From Colletes latitarsis (taxonomy: Eukaryota; Arthropoda; Insecta; Hymenoptera; Colletidae): DNA of 64,000 bases. The position numbers and the translations under genes were made by a program. Location: contig NC_135137.1 of NCBI RefSeq assembly GCF_051014445.1, forward strand, positions 21,081,501 through 21,145,500, in the 5' to 3' direction. The notes under the pieces were generated by a model, which worked only from the letters and a program-made list of their open reading frames with translations, was not told the DNA's origin and made no database searches. This document shows positions 8,466 through 16,985 of the stretch, in pieces (positions within the stretch are counted from its first letter, which is position 1; each line of letters opens with the position of its first letter).

Positions 8466-8855
8466 TATTAATCCCACGAGTGTGGTCGGAAAACAGGTCA
8501 CCCCAGGCAGAGCCGCCTTGCGTGGGGAAGCCTAATACTCCGGGGGTTCGGCAGGTGCCCCCGGAGGTGGTCGCTAGGGATTGGGCCTTCTCTCCCAACC
8601 ATGCATCCCATCGCCGCGCACCATAACTTAGGATTAGAGGGTAATTTATAGAGTTACCATCCTCGCGGCCCAGGCGGTTAAGCCAAGGCCCCCGTTCCTC
8701 CTGCCGTCACGTACCATTCACAAAACTAAAAATGGAGTTGTGAATGGGTCGTTGCGACGACCAACAGGAGGTTTACGGTGTGATTAGCATCAGGTACCTC
8801 GGGGTCGCTACGCCCCGTACTGCGCCGGACACCTGGCCGGACACAGCCCCTGAGG
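8466..8855 (-). other. 5' UTR of retrotransposon copy 1
   Basis: About 390 nt between the 5' junction and the first ATG, with no open frame of note and marked secondary structure. The element starts with a CCCCTCAGGGG hairpin (8847-8857, overlapping the junction G run). Further in are GGTCGT/ACGACC (8747-8752 with 8757-8762, 4-nt loop) and CCATTCACAA/TTGTGAATGG (8714-8723 with 8738-8747, 10 bp). R1-clade elements carry an internal promoter in this region, but I recognise no specific promoter motif. The exact 5' end is uncertain by a few bases because of the G run shared with the target. Confidence 0.7.
8714..8762 (-). other. Paired hairpins in the 5' UTR, copy 1
   Basis: A 10-bp inverted repeat CCATTCACAA (8714-8723) / TTGTGAATGG (8738-8747) is followed at once by GGTCGT (8747-8752) / ACGACC (8757-8762) around a TGCG loop. 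They share base 8747, so both can form with at most one pair lost. They could serve RNA packaging or translation; no such role is demonstrated. The copy 2 equivalent is 16309-16357. Confidence 0.6.
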
Positions 8856-8871
8856 GGGCATAACCCAGACC
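8856..8871. repeat. Target site duplication, right, copy 1
   Basis: GGGCATAACCCAGACC, identical to 1790-1805. It is followed by TAACCCAGACC, so the satellite resumes exactly in phase with the left flank. Confidence 0.92.
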
Positions 8872-8882
8872 TAACCCAGACC
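8861..8882 (-). repeat. Telomere-like 11-bp microrepeat of the monomer (representative)
   Basis: Two TAACCCAGACC units in tandem (8861-8871 and 8872-8882). On the minus strand each is a rotation of TTAGGTCTGGG, which contains the insect telomeric TTAGG core. The cassette sits at the same place in nearly every monomer, just before CCGGTGTTA, in one or two units. The unit number explains the 165- versus 176-bp monomer classes. It is also the retrotransposon target. Shown here as an example because it directly adjoins a real insertion. Confidence 0.85.
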
Positions 8883-9399
8883 TAGCCGGTGTTATCCTCC
8901 AAAATATGCATCGAAACCAAGTTTAATTGTCTGTTTCAGTGTGGTACCACATTACTACGTGATTCTAACCCGAAAAAACCCAGGATCTGGCCAACAAGTA
9001 TGCGAATTAGGCAAAATCATGACCCAGATGCGGGAATAACCTACACCTAACCCAGACCTAACCGGTGTTATCCTCTAAAATATTGATCGAAACCAGGTTT
9101 AATTGTCTGTTTCAGTGTGGTACCACATTACTACGTGATTCAAACCAGAGTAAACGGAGGATCTGACCAACAAGTATGCGAAGAAGGCAAAATTATGAGC
9201 CAGATGCGGGCATAACACAGTCCTAACCCAGACCTAACCGGTGTTATCCTCTAAAATACTGACCGAATCCAGGTTTAATTGACTGTAACTGATTGGTACC
9301 ACGTTACTACGTGGTTCAAACCAGAGAAAACCAAGGATCTGGCCAACATGAATGCGGAATAGGCAAAATCATGAGCCAGATGCGGACATAACCCAGACC
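8872..9399. repeat. Satellite between the two retrotransposon copies
   Basis: Three monomers: a CCTCCAAAATATGCATCG type, a TATTGATCG type with the unusual variant GAGTAAACGGAGG, and an ATACTGACCG type with the perfect hairpin at 9298-9315. By eye the segment matches 16467-16988 without a difference, including the private variant, so both are copies of one flank. It ends GGACATAACCCAGACC, immediately followed by the T tract of copy 2. Confidence 0.95.
9298..9315. repeat. Perfect hairpin in the TGTAACTGATTGG monomer subfamily (representative)
   Basis: ACCACGTTACTACGTGGT can fold into a 7-bp stem with a TACT loop. In standard monomers the corresponding ACCACATTACTACGTGAT pairs poorly, but there the neighbouring 12-bp palindrome TGTGGTACCACA is intact. 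This subfamily has lost that palindrome (GATTGGTACCACG) and gained the hairpin. Other examples are at about 16.9, 19.2, 21.6, 27.6, 39.8, 42.8, 44.7, 59.4 and 62.4 kb. Confidence 0.65.
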
Positions 9400-9421
9400 T
9401 TTTTTTTTTTTTTTTTTTTTT
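9400..9421 (-). other. Poly(A) tail of copy 2 (T tract)
   Basis: Twenty-two T, the same length as in copy 1. Equal tail length is expected if the copies arose by duplication; independent insertions usually differ in tail length. Confidence 0.93.
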
Positions 9422-9932
9422 ATCGTGGTGAAATCCTCATGGACACCCCGGCTCCCTGGGGGGGAGGCCGGGGTAGTGCCGGACTCTTACCGGCTAAAAC
9501 ACCACGGTGACCGCCTGCGCCCTTTATCTGGGGAGAGTCACGGGAACCAAACTAGCGATACTACCGTGACTCTCCCCGTTGGCGCAACGCCCTACTACGG
9601 GCCCTTCCCGGGGGAGGAGATGTGATCCTCCTCCCCCGATGGGGGGCAACCATGATTGATTGCCCCCCGGCGACGCCGCGCGGTCACACGCGACGTCGCC
9701 CCACTCGTGCCGTTGCTACTAGCCGCGACCGGGCCCCCACCCGATCGCGACCACGGCTGCGGGGCCGGCTAACACTGCCGCCCCCGCTAAATGGGGCCCC
9801 TGTCACGGGCCCCCGGTCCGGTGATGGGCTGGGTGCGAGAGGGAATGAGGGAATAAAGTCCCTCACCTCGCACCACAAACACCATCACCGACCCCTTCGC
9901 GCTCCCCCAGCCACGGGGAGCGGTGGAAGGTC
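9422..9932 (-). other. 3' UTR of retrotransposon copy 2
   Basis: Matches 1828-2338, including the 14-bp stem (9530-9543 with 9564-9577) and the bulged stem at 9832-9874. No additional feature is visible. Confidence 0.78.
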
Positions 9933-12900
9933 TTACGGTCGGCGTCGCCGCCTGCCCCCCACCTCCTCACGCGCCCTCTCGGCGTCTTCCTTGGCGGCCA
10001 TGACCTCTTCACAAAACAAGGCCATGGCCGCCCACGCCTCCTCGCTGCCGACCATTGCCCGTATGACGGCCGGCAGCGAGAGGTCCGCTCCAATCGCTCT
10101 AACGAGGACACCGCGCTGAGCTGCCCACGCCGGACAAATTTCCAACGTGTGCTGCGCGGTGTCCTCCCTTCCCCTGCAATGATGGCACGCAGCCGTCGCC
10201 TCCCGCCCTATCCGATGCAGGTACCGACCGAAGCAACCGTGTCCGGTCAGTACCTGTGTCAGGCGGTAGGTGGGCGTACCCCAGCTACGGCCCACCCAGG
10301 CATAAAACACTGGGCGGACCGCCGCGGCGACGCGATCATTCTGCTGGTCTGGCTTCGATAACCAGACCAGCCACCGACTATAGACGCGTCGCCGCGCCTG
10401 GCTCCGGGCCCTGGCGGCCTCCTCGCCATGCGGGTCCACGCCCCGCTGGCGAAGGTTGCAGAGGCTTTGATACACCTCTGCGTCCATTTTCGCCAGCAGG
10501 TGAAACGGTGCGGAACCCGCTAGCAAGGTGGCGGCTGTGTAGGAGATCGTGCGATAACCCCGCACGACTCTGATGGCGACCAACCTCTGTAACCGACGGA
10601 GTACAAATGCACCCCGCCGATTGGCCATCAGACCGCCGGCCCATATCGGCGCGCCATAAAGCGCCATGGACCGGACGACTCCCAAATACAGCCGCCGTGC
10701 CGCCATGTTGGGTCCCCCGAGATTAGGCATTATGCGGCCTAACGCGGCCACTGCCCTCTCGATACGGGGACCCAACCCTTCCAAATGATGCCCGAACCGC
10801 CAGTAGCTGTCGTGGGTGAGGCCCAGATACTTCATCCGGCGCCCCACCGCGACTTGGGCTCCGCCCACCCGTAGAGACGCCTGGCGCGGCACCCCGCGAC
10901 CACTGACGTTACACAGCCAGATGGCCTCGGTCTTCTGGGGTGCCACGCGCAACCCCAGACGCTCCACTTCGGCAACGACTCGTGCCGTCCCTTCCTCCGC
11001 GAGGGCCACGGCCCTCCTCCACGTGTCCCCGTCGGCTATCACCAGGGTGTCGTCGGCATAACAAATCAACGACACGCCGACGGGGAGTTCTGCCCGCAGC
11101 ACCGCATCGTAGGCCAAGTTCCACAAGAGCGGCCCTAGGACCGACCCCTGTGGAACCCCGCGGTGCACCGCTCTCTGCTCCATCCCGTTCCGACCCGAAT
11201 ATTGGACTACCCTGCCCCGAAGATAATCCCCGATCAGTCGGCATAGATAGGCGGGCACCCGGTGGTACTGGAGTGCCCGACCTATCGCCCCCCAGGAGAC
11301 GGTATTGAAGGCGTTGGCAATGTCTAATGATACTGCCAACGCCACACCCCCCCGGGAGATTGCCGATTCCGCCAGGGTCCGCACTGTCGCTATGGCGTCG
11401 ACTGTGGAGCGGCCCCGGCGAAAGCCGAACTGTCGGTCGGCCAGATCGGGGCCGACGCGGGACAGGTGCCCCTCGAGACGGGATACAATGACCCGCTCGA
11501 GGAGCTTCCCAGCCTCGTCCAGCAAGCATATCGGGCGGAACGCGGATGGAGAGTCCGCGGGCTTCCCAGGCTTGTGAAGGAGGACCAACCTCGCTACCTT
11601 CCACATGGGGGGGGAACTGACCGGTCCGCAGGCACGCGTCAAAGACGCTAATCAGCCCGGCCCCCAGAACGCCCACCGCTACTGCCCAGGCCCTGCCAGG
11701 TATGCCGTCCGGTCCTGGCGCCGTCTTCTTGGCAGCCATTCTCCGGACGGCCCTGGCCAGCTCCTCCTCGGAGACCCCCAGTTCGTCGGACCACCAAGGC
11801 GGGTGTTCCGGCTGTGGCTCGGGGGGATGCAGGAACGCCTCTCCCCCAACGGGGAAGAGGACGCGCATAGTTTCCCCGAGCAGCTGGGGGTCGAGACTCT
11901 CTGTGATCGGGGGCGCCCATGATCGCATCTTCCCTGCGACCATATGATACGGGCGCCCCCATGGATTTGCATCCAGAGAGCCGAGGAGCTCCGTCCATGC
12001 CTGGGCTTTTGCGGTTGCGATGGCCCGGCGGAGGGTCCTTCGCGCCAGGGAAAATTCCCCGCGCAACCTCACCACCTCTGCCTCCGTCGCCCCGCGCCGT
12101 CTCCTGGCGCGGGTGTACTGGCGTCGAGCGCGGACACACCGAGTGCGTAAGTCCTCGATCTCGCCCGACCACCAGTACACGGACCCCCCTCGGCTCGGGG
12201 CGGTGGCCCACGGCATGACTGCGTCGCATAAGGACGTCATAGTCTCGCGGAACCAACGCGCCCCAGCAGAAGGATTGCCGAGGGTCCGGCGTGGCATCTC
12301 CTGCCATGCCACAACGGAGGCTGCCATCGCTAGGGCGTCCGGGTCCAGCCTCTTGGCGGACCAGCGTGGCGCCAGGTGTACTTCCCTGCCCGGTTGGCGG
12401 GGTCCATTTACGCCGGGGGTCGCGGATACGGTAAACGTTATATAGAGGTGGTCGCTTAACGTGGCCACCTCTTCCGCAACCCTCCAGTCGGACACACGGC
12501 GCGCTATGGCGGGGCTCGCCAACGAAATGTCGACGATCGACTCGCCCCGCGCGTGCACGCACGTACTCACGGCCCCTTCATTCAAAACTACGAGGCCGTG
12601 ACCCGCCGCCCATTCGAGCATCGCGTCGCCCTTCACGGTCGTCCTGGGGCAGCCCCACGCTGCAGCGTGGGCGTTGAAATCACCCAGGACGAGTACCCCA
12701 CTGGCGAGATGTGGGGAGATGCGTCTCCCCACCTCGTCGAGGTACGCCTCAAATTCGCTGAGGCCCATAGCGGGCGACGCGTAACACCCGGCAACCACCA
12801 GTTCCCCCCACTTCACCGCCACAAAACCGTGGCCCCTCCCCACGACAGAGCACGGCAGCGTGCCGCGTCCGTACTGCCAAGTGATCGCCGAGACACCGTT

Positions 12901-13050
12901 AAGGTCCCCTACCCAAGCTGGGTGTTTGGGGACACGGTAGGGCTCGGCGATCACGGCCATCCCAATGTTCCACTGCCGGAGGGTTTGAAGCATGAGATCC
13001 TGGGCCCCCCGGCAGTGGTTCAAATTGACCTGGAGGAGGCGTTGAGACAT
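9933..13050 (-). pseudogene. ORF2 of copy 2, broken by a +1 frameshift
   Basis: Identical in translation to the intact ORF2 at 2339-5455 except for one extra base in a homopolymer: eight G at 11607-11614 against seven at 4013-4019. The shift falls at about residue 482, in FPPMWKVARL, after the endonuclease and before the FRPICLL, SLDIANAFN and YADD motifs. The broken frame runs on with unrelated residues to about 713 aa (stop near 10909), while the RT and C-terminal finger stay readable in the original frame from about 11642 to 9933. The endonuclease would still be made but no reverse transcriptase. A homopolymer length change is also the commonest long-read error, so the break needs confirming. 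The start overlaps the ORF1 stop as TAATG at 13048-13052. Confidence 0.9.
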
Positions 13051-13052
13051 TA
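13048..13052 (-). promoter_or_regulatory. TAATG stop-start overlap, copy 2
   Basis: Same overlap of the ORF1 TAA and ORF2 ATG as at 5453-5457. Confidence 0.85.
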
Positions 13053-15503
13053 TCGGGTCTCACCCGCGGCCTCCTCCAGGCCTCCCCTTCCAACGTTTAG
13101 GGGCGCCTCTGCGCGCCCCGGATCTTTGCCGCCGTACGAGGCCATCACCCCACGACTAAGGGGCTCTGACCCGCACGGCGACTGTGCTGCCGCTTGTGGT
13201 GGGGGCTCTGCAGCACCCCCACCAGACAGCACGCCTTCCGATTTCGTGGAGGTGGAGGGCGCTGAGTCGTTAGGCGCCACATCCACCTCCATCATCTCCG
13301 TCATCGGCGGGGGTGCGGGTGCACACCCTACCACCTTCACTGCCGCCGCGACAGGTGCTGGGGCGGGAGTAAACCCCGACGCCACAGCAGGGGACGGCTG
13401 GGAACAAGCCGCCCCCTGAACATCCATCGCGACGGACAGCGGTGCCGGCTCAACACCAGCCGGCACCGTGGATGGGGGCACAACCGCACCCCTTGTCTTC
13501 TTCCCCTTCCGTTTGGGGGGACGGCACGCCGCCCCACCCATTCGGTGATCCGCTGGCCGCCCCAAGCCCACACAAAGGGGGCATTTAGGGGCGGCCGTGC
13601 ACTCCCGCGCAGTGTGAGAGGCCCCTCCGCAGCGGTAGCAGAGGCCGCTGCGATCAACGGTGCTGGTGCACCGCTGCCGGACATGGCCGAACTCTAGGCA
13701 GCGGTGACACTGCAGCGGCCTCGCTGCGAGGACTGCCAGCCGGGCCTCGAAGAAGCCGACCATAAGTCGGCCGGACTTCGCGAGCTTGGTTGCAGCGCGA
13801 AGGGGACAGCGGGCCCAGGCAGTAAACATGCCCGAGCTGTCCCGACGGAGGTCACCAACGTTGACCTCCGCTTCGCCGCAACCCCCGGCTGTGGCAAGGG
13901 CCTCCCTGACAGCCTGCTGGGTGGCTGCCTCCGACAGGCCGGACACCCTTAACTCGGCCTGTTTTTGGGGGCAAGCCACCCGAACACCCTCGACCTGAAG
14001 GGCCCCCTCGAGACGCGCCCTCAGGGCTGTCGCCTTCTCCTTTCCCTTTTCGCCGGGGATCGCTAGAAGCAGCGCCCCGGTGACCGCCCTGGTTGGACGC
14101 ATCCCTGTGATCCCGAGATCTTTGCAGATCCCGGGCATCACCCTTGTAAGTAAGGGGCCCAAATCCTTTTCGCGCCCAGCGGCGGCGGTCACCGAGACAG
14201 CCGCATTTTTCGGCAGCCTCGGTACCTTGACCGCCGCGGGCTGGGCACCAACCTTCCTCTTACTGGCAGCTGCAGTATTTGCGGCTGGCCGGTTGGCTGC
14301 GGGTAGTTTCCCGCTTTTCGCGGAGGCTGCGGTAGGAGTCGAACCCCTATCACCGCCTTTGCCTTTACCCCTCCTAACCACCTCAGCCCAGGAGCCCAAC
14401 ACACCACTGGTGGGGGCAGGGACGGGCTGTGGCGCGGTGTCCTTCGCGGGTCGGGCGGACTTGCCGCTATCCGCCCTGGGAGGTGGCTGAGGGGGACTTT
14501 GCGCGGCCTTCGTTGGCGCCTTCGATTTCGGGGCGGATGCGGGGCAATTACCAGCACCACTCCTCGCCGGGGTTGGCTTTGCGGGTGCCCCGGGCGCTTT
14601 CACGGGGGCTGACGCGCCCCCATGTTTTGCCACTGCGGCTCCCTTCGTCTTCCCTTTTACCATAACTGTCTCCGCCGGCTTAGCACATTTCGATGAGCTC
14701 GCCGGGGCCGGGGCCGCTCCCACGGATGCAGCTGGGGCCAGTTGACCTCTCCCGAGTGGCGGGCGGGACACAGCCCGCCAAACCGCTTCAAAGCGGGCAT
14801 CTATCCGGCCTTCCACGGCCGATAAGTGCCCCGCCATCTCGGAAACCCTTTGCACGACTTCGGTCATCATGACCACCAAAGGATTTCCGGAGGCGGGACT
14901 CTCCTCCTCGCACGGGACCGGCCGAAGTGCAGACGACGGTCCAGGGACCGCCGCCTCGACATCCATTCCGGAGTCCCCCCCGTCAAACGTGGATGGAAGG
15001 AGGCCCCTCCGGCGCGGTCGAGGGACACAGGGAAGCGCGTGGTCCAGTGGCGTATCGCCAGCCACCTCCTCTCCCACTTTCAACAGCCTCCGCTGCTCCT
15101 CTTTGGACCTTAGGCGGCCCACTTCCCGCCTAAGGTGCTCCAACTCCCTGTCCTTGACCCTCACGGTCTCGGACAGGGTGGTGGCGGTCTTATCCGCCAC
15201 CTCCAGTCTCTTCTCGAGGGCCTTGGCCCTCCGCTCCCATTCGCCTTGGCGAATAACTACCTCCCGGGCCGGCCTGTTGGGATTTTCGGCACGGTCAGCT
15301 CTGCCGTGCAGTTCCTCGGCGCTGACCATTGCCACCCGAGCTGCCAAACGGAGTCCGCGGATGTCCGTCGTCTTGAGGTGGCTTGCGGTGTCTGCCACCT
15401 TGACGACGGACTCCAATTGCTCCTTAAGCCGGCCCAGGAGCTCGTCCAATTTCATGACCTCCGCTATATTGCGGAGGTCTCCCTGCTTTGGCAGGGCCTT
15501 CAT
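13050..15503 (-). CDS. ORF1 of copy 2: Gag-like zinc-knuckle protein
   Basis: An 817-aa frame whose translation is identical to ORF1 at 5455-7908: coiled coil, Ala/Pro/Lys linker, RRM-like region and three zinc knuckles. The single nucleotide difference (14811) changes GAG to GAA in a Glu codon and is silent. The ATG at 15503 overlaps the TGA of the upstream frame. The frame is intact, so this copy could still supply Gag even though its ORF2 is broken. Confidence 0.91.
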   Translation of the reverse strand: MKALPKQGDLRNIAEVMKLDELLGRLKEQLESVVKVADTASHLKTTDIRGLRLAARVAMVSAEELHGRADRAENPNRPAREVVIRQGEWERRAKALEKRLEVADKTATTLSETVRVKDRELEHLRREVGRLRSKEEQRRLLKVGEEVAGDTPLDHALPCVPRPRRRGLLPSTFDGGDSGMDVEAAVPGPSSALRPVPCEEESPASGNPLVVMMTEVVQRVSEMAGHLSAVEGRIDARFEAVWRAVSRPPLGRGQLAPAASVGAAPAPASSSKCAKPAETVMVKGKTKGAAVAKHGGASAPVKAPGAPAKPTPARSGAGNCPASAPKSKAPTKAAQSPPQPPPRADSGKSARPAKDTAPQPVPAPTSGVLGSWAEVVRRGKGKGGDRGSTPTAASAKSGKLPAANRPAANTAAASKRKVGAQPAAVKVPRLPKNAAVSVTAAAGREKDLGPLLTRVMPGICKDLGITGMRPTRAVTGALLLAIPGEKGKEKATALRARLEGALQVEGVRVACPQKQAELRVSGLSEAATQQAVREALATAGGCGEAEVNVGDLRRDSSGMFTAWARCPLRAATKLAKSGRLMVGFFEARLAVLAARPLQCHRCLEFGHVRQRCTSTVDRSGLCYRCGGASHTARECTAAPKCPLCVGLGRPADHRMGGAACRPPKRKGKKTRGAVVPPSTVPAGVEPAPLSVAMDVQGAACSQPSPAVASGFTPAPAPVAAAVKVVGCAPAPPPMTEMMEVDVAPNDSAPSTSTKSEGVLSGGGAAEPPPQAAAQSPCGSEPLSRGVMASYGGKDPGRAEAPLNVGRGGLEEAAGETR

Positions 15504-15524
15504 CCCTGGACCCAACTTTTTGGG
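15500..15524 (-). promoter_or_regulatory. Slippery heptamer plus ATGA junction, copy 2
   Basis: C CCA AAA (15524-15518) and the ATGA overlap (15503-15500) repeat the arrangement at 7905-7929. Being a duplicate, it adds no independent evidence for frameshifting. Confidence 0.5.
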
Positions 15525-16060
15525 TCCGCAAAGATACCCCTAGGCCTGCCAGCCCCGGGGCCCTTCCTTTTCCTTTTCCGGGGCCCATAATCCTCTTCGC
15601 CTGAGTCGACGCTCTCACTTTCGTTGGCGGTAGATCGGTTTGGCGCCCATTCAGCTTCGTCCATAGAGCCGTCGTCGATGAGGGTAATGGACTCCCCGAC
15701 GCACGACGTAGCCACGTCTTTGCCCTGGACCGCGACGCTCAGCGAGAGCTGCGGTCCCGCGGCACCATGCCTCTTCCGAGGAGGAGAATCTTTCCCCGCC
15801 TTACGCCACTCCGTGGCATTTAGCCGCTCCAGGCTAACTACGGGGACGGGACTGTACCTCTGATGGTCATCCTGCCCCCCAAGGTGGATCCCCAGCGGAG
15901 GATTAACCACGTCCACAACCCTGACCGTGGGTTTAACCCCACCAGGGAGTGGTCCATCAATCCCATTGCCGATAAAATCCTTCTCATTTGCCGATATGCT
16001 TGCCTGTCCGTTCTCTGTGTTTCCAGTCCTGTTTGTTTGTGTTTGAGAGTTAAGATCCAT
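15500..16060 (-). CDS. Upstream frame of copy 2, 186 aa
   Basis: Same protein as at 7905-8465: polar N-terminal part, acidic DSGEEDY patch, KRKRK basic run and GRPRG tail. It starts at the ATG at 16060 and overlaps ORF1 by four bases. Either the N-terminal portion of Gag or a separate small frame. Confidence 0.58.
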   Translation of the reverse strand: MDLNSQTQTNRTGNTENGQASISANEKDFIGNGIDGPLPGGVKPTVRVVDVVNPPLGIHLGGQDDHQRYSPVPVVSLERLNATEWRKAGKDSPPRKRHGAAGPQLSLSVAVQGKDVATSCVGESITLIDDGSMDEAEWAPNRSTANESESVDSGEEDYGPRKRKRKGPGAGRPRGIFADPKSWVQG

Positions 16061-16450
16061 TATTAATCCCACGAGTGTGGTCGGAAAACAGGTCACCCCA
16101 GGCAGAGCCGCCTTGCGTGGGGAAGCCTAATACTCCGGGGGTTCGGCAGGTGCCCCCGGAGGTGGTCGCTAGGGATTGGGCCTTCTCTCCCAACCATGCA
16201 TCCCATCGCCGCGCACCATAACTTAGGATTAGAGGGTAATTTATAGAGTTACCATCCTCGCGGCCCAGGCGGTTAAGCCAAGGCCCCCGTTCCTCCTGCC
16301 GTCACGTACCATTCACAAAACTAAAAATGGAGTTGTGAATGGGTCGTTGCGACGACCAACAGGAGGTTTACGGTGTGATTAGCATCAGGTACCTCGGGGT
16401 CGCTACGCCCCGTACTGCGCCGGACACCTGGCCGGACACAGCCCCTGAGG
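16061..16450 (-). other. 5' UTR of retrotransposon copy 2
   Basis: Matches 8466-8855, including the paired hairpins (16309-16357) and the terminal CCCCTCAGGGG hairpin. Nothing further is recognised. Confidence 0.7.
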
Positions 16451-16466
16451 GGGCATAACCCAGACC
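16451..16466. repeat. Right flank 16-mer of copy 2
   Basis: GGGCATAACCCAGACC. It equals both duplications of copy 1 (1790-1805, 8856-8871) but differs by one base from the left flank of copy 2 (9384-9399, GGACATAACCCAGACC). With 1790-1805 it forms the outermost pair, as expected if the duplication followed a single insertion. Confidence 0.88.
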
Positions 16467-16985
16467 TAACCCAGACCTAGCCGGTGTTATCCTCCAAAAT
16501 ATGCATCGAAACCAAGTTTAATTGTCTGTTTCAGTGTGGTACCACATTACTACGTGATTCTAACCCGAAAAAACCCAGGATCTGGCCAACAAGTATGCGA
16601 ATTAGGCAAAATCATGACCCAGATGCGGGAATAACCTACACCTAACCCAGACCTAACCGGTGTTATCCTCTAAAATATTGATCGAAACCAGGTTTAATTG
16701 TCTGTTTCAGTGTGGTACCACATTACTACGTGATTCAAACCAGAGTAAACGGAGGATCTGACCAACAAGTATGCGAAGAAGGCAAAATTATGAGCCAGAT
16801 GCGGGCATAACACAGTCCTAACCCAGACCTAACCGGTGTTATCCTCTAAAATACTGACCGAATCCAGGTTTAATTGACTGTAACTGATTGGTACCACGTT
16901 ACTACGTGGTTCAAACCAGAGAAAACCAAGGATCTGGCCAACATGAATGCGGAATAGGCAAAATCATGAGCCAGATGCGGACATA

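Larger units (their letters stand above)
1806..8855 (-). mobile_element. Full-length TRAS-like R1-clade non-LTR retrotransposon, copy 1
   Basis: A 7.05-kb element in minus orientation, strikingly GC-rich against the satellite. Read 5' to 3' on the minus strand it has a structured 5' UTR of about 390 nt, a 186-aa upstream frame, a zinc-knuckle ORF1, an APE endonuclease/reverse transcriptase ORF2, a 3' UTR of about 510 nt and a poly(A) tail of 22. There are no terminal repeats, and a perfect 16-bp target duplication surrounds it. An uninterrupted paralogous site (same left context GGGCCAGATGC and same right context reaching CCTCCAAAATATGCATCG) is present at 21189-21204, which confirms the ends. 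ORF2 begins with an LQVNLNHCRGAQDL-type block characteristic of TRAS-like members of the R1 clade, and the frames lack an RNase H domain, as is usual there. Intact frames suggest a young, possibly active copy. Assignment to TRAS rather than another R1-clade lineage rests on remembered motif similarity and target site. Confidence 0.93.
9400..16450 (-). mobile_element. TRAS-like retrotransposon, copy 2 (duplicate, ORF2 frameshifted)
   Basis: The same element as 1806-8855, offset by 7594 bases and by 7595 after an extra G at 11607-11614. By eye I found two differences: that insertion and a synonymous C-to-T at 14811 (7216 in copy 1). The left flanking 16-mer is GGACATAACCCAGACC while the right is GGGCATAACCCAGACC, so it lacks a perfect target duplication. 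Its right flank is the same 522 bp of satellite that follows copy 1. Both facts indicate tandem duplication of element plus flank, not an independent insertion. Assembly error is an alternative. Confidence 0.92.

Noticed and set aside
8700..8857. HDV-like or hammerhead ribozyme at the element's 5' end
   Set aside because: Hairpins are clear, but I could not place a nested double-pseudoknot or a hammerhead catalytic core by eye; kept only as a question.
1790..8871. LTR retrotransposon or DNA transposon
   Set aside because: No long terminal or inverted terminal repeats; poly(A) end, APE endonuclease and 16-bp target duplication define a non-LTR element. No integrase or RNase H motif is seen.
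9384..16466. Copy 2 as an independent second insertion
   Set aside because: Equal tail length, identical 522-bp right flank and mismatched immediate flanks fit duplication of copy 1 better.
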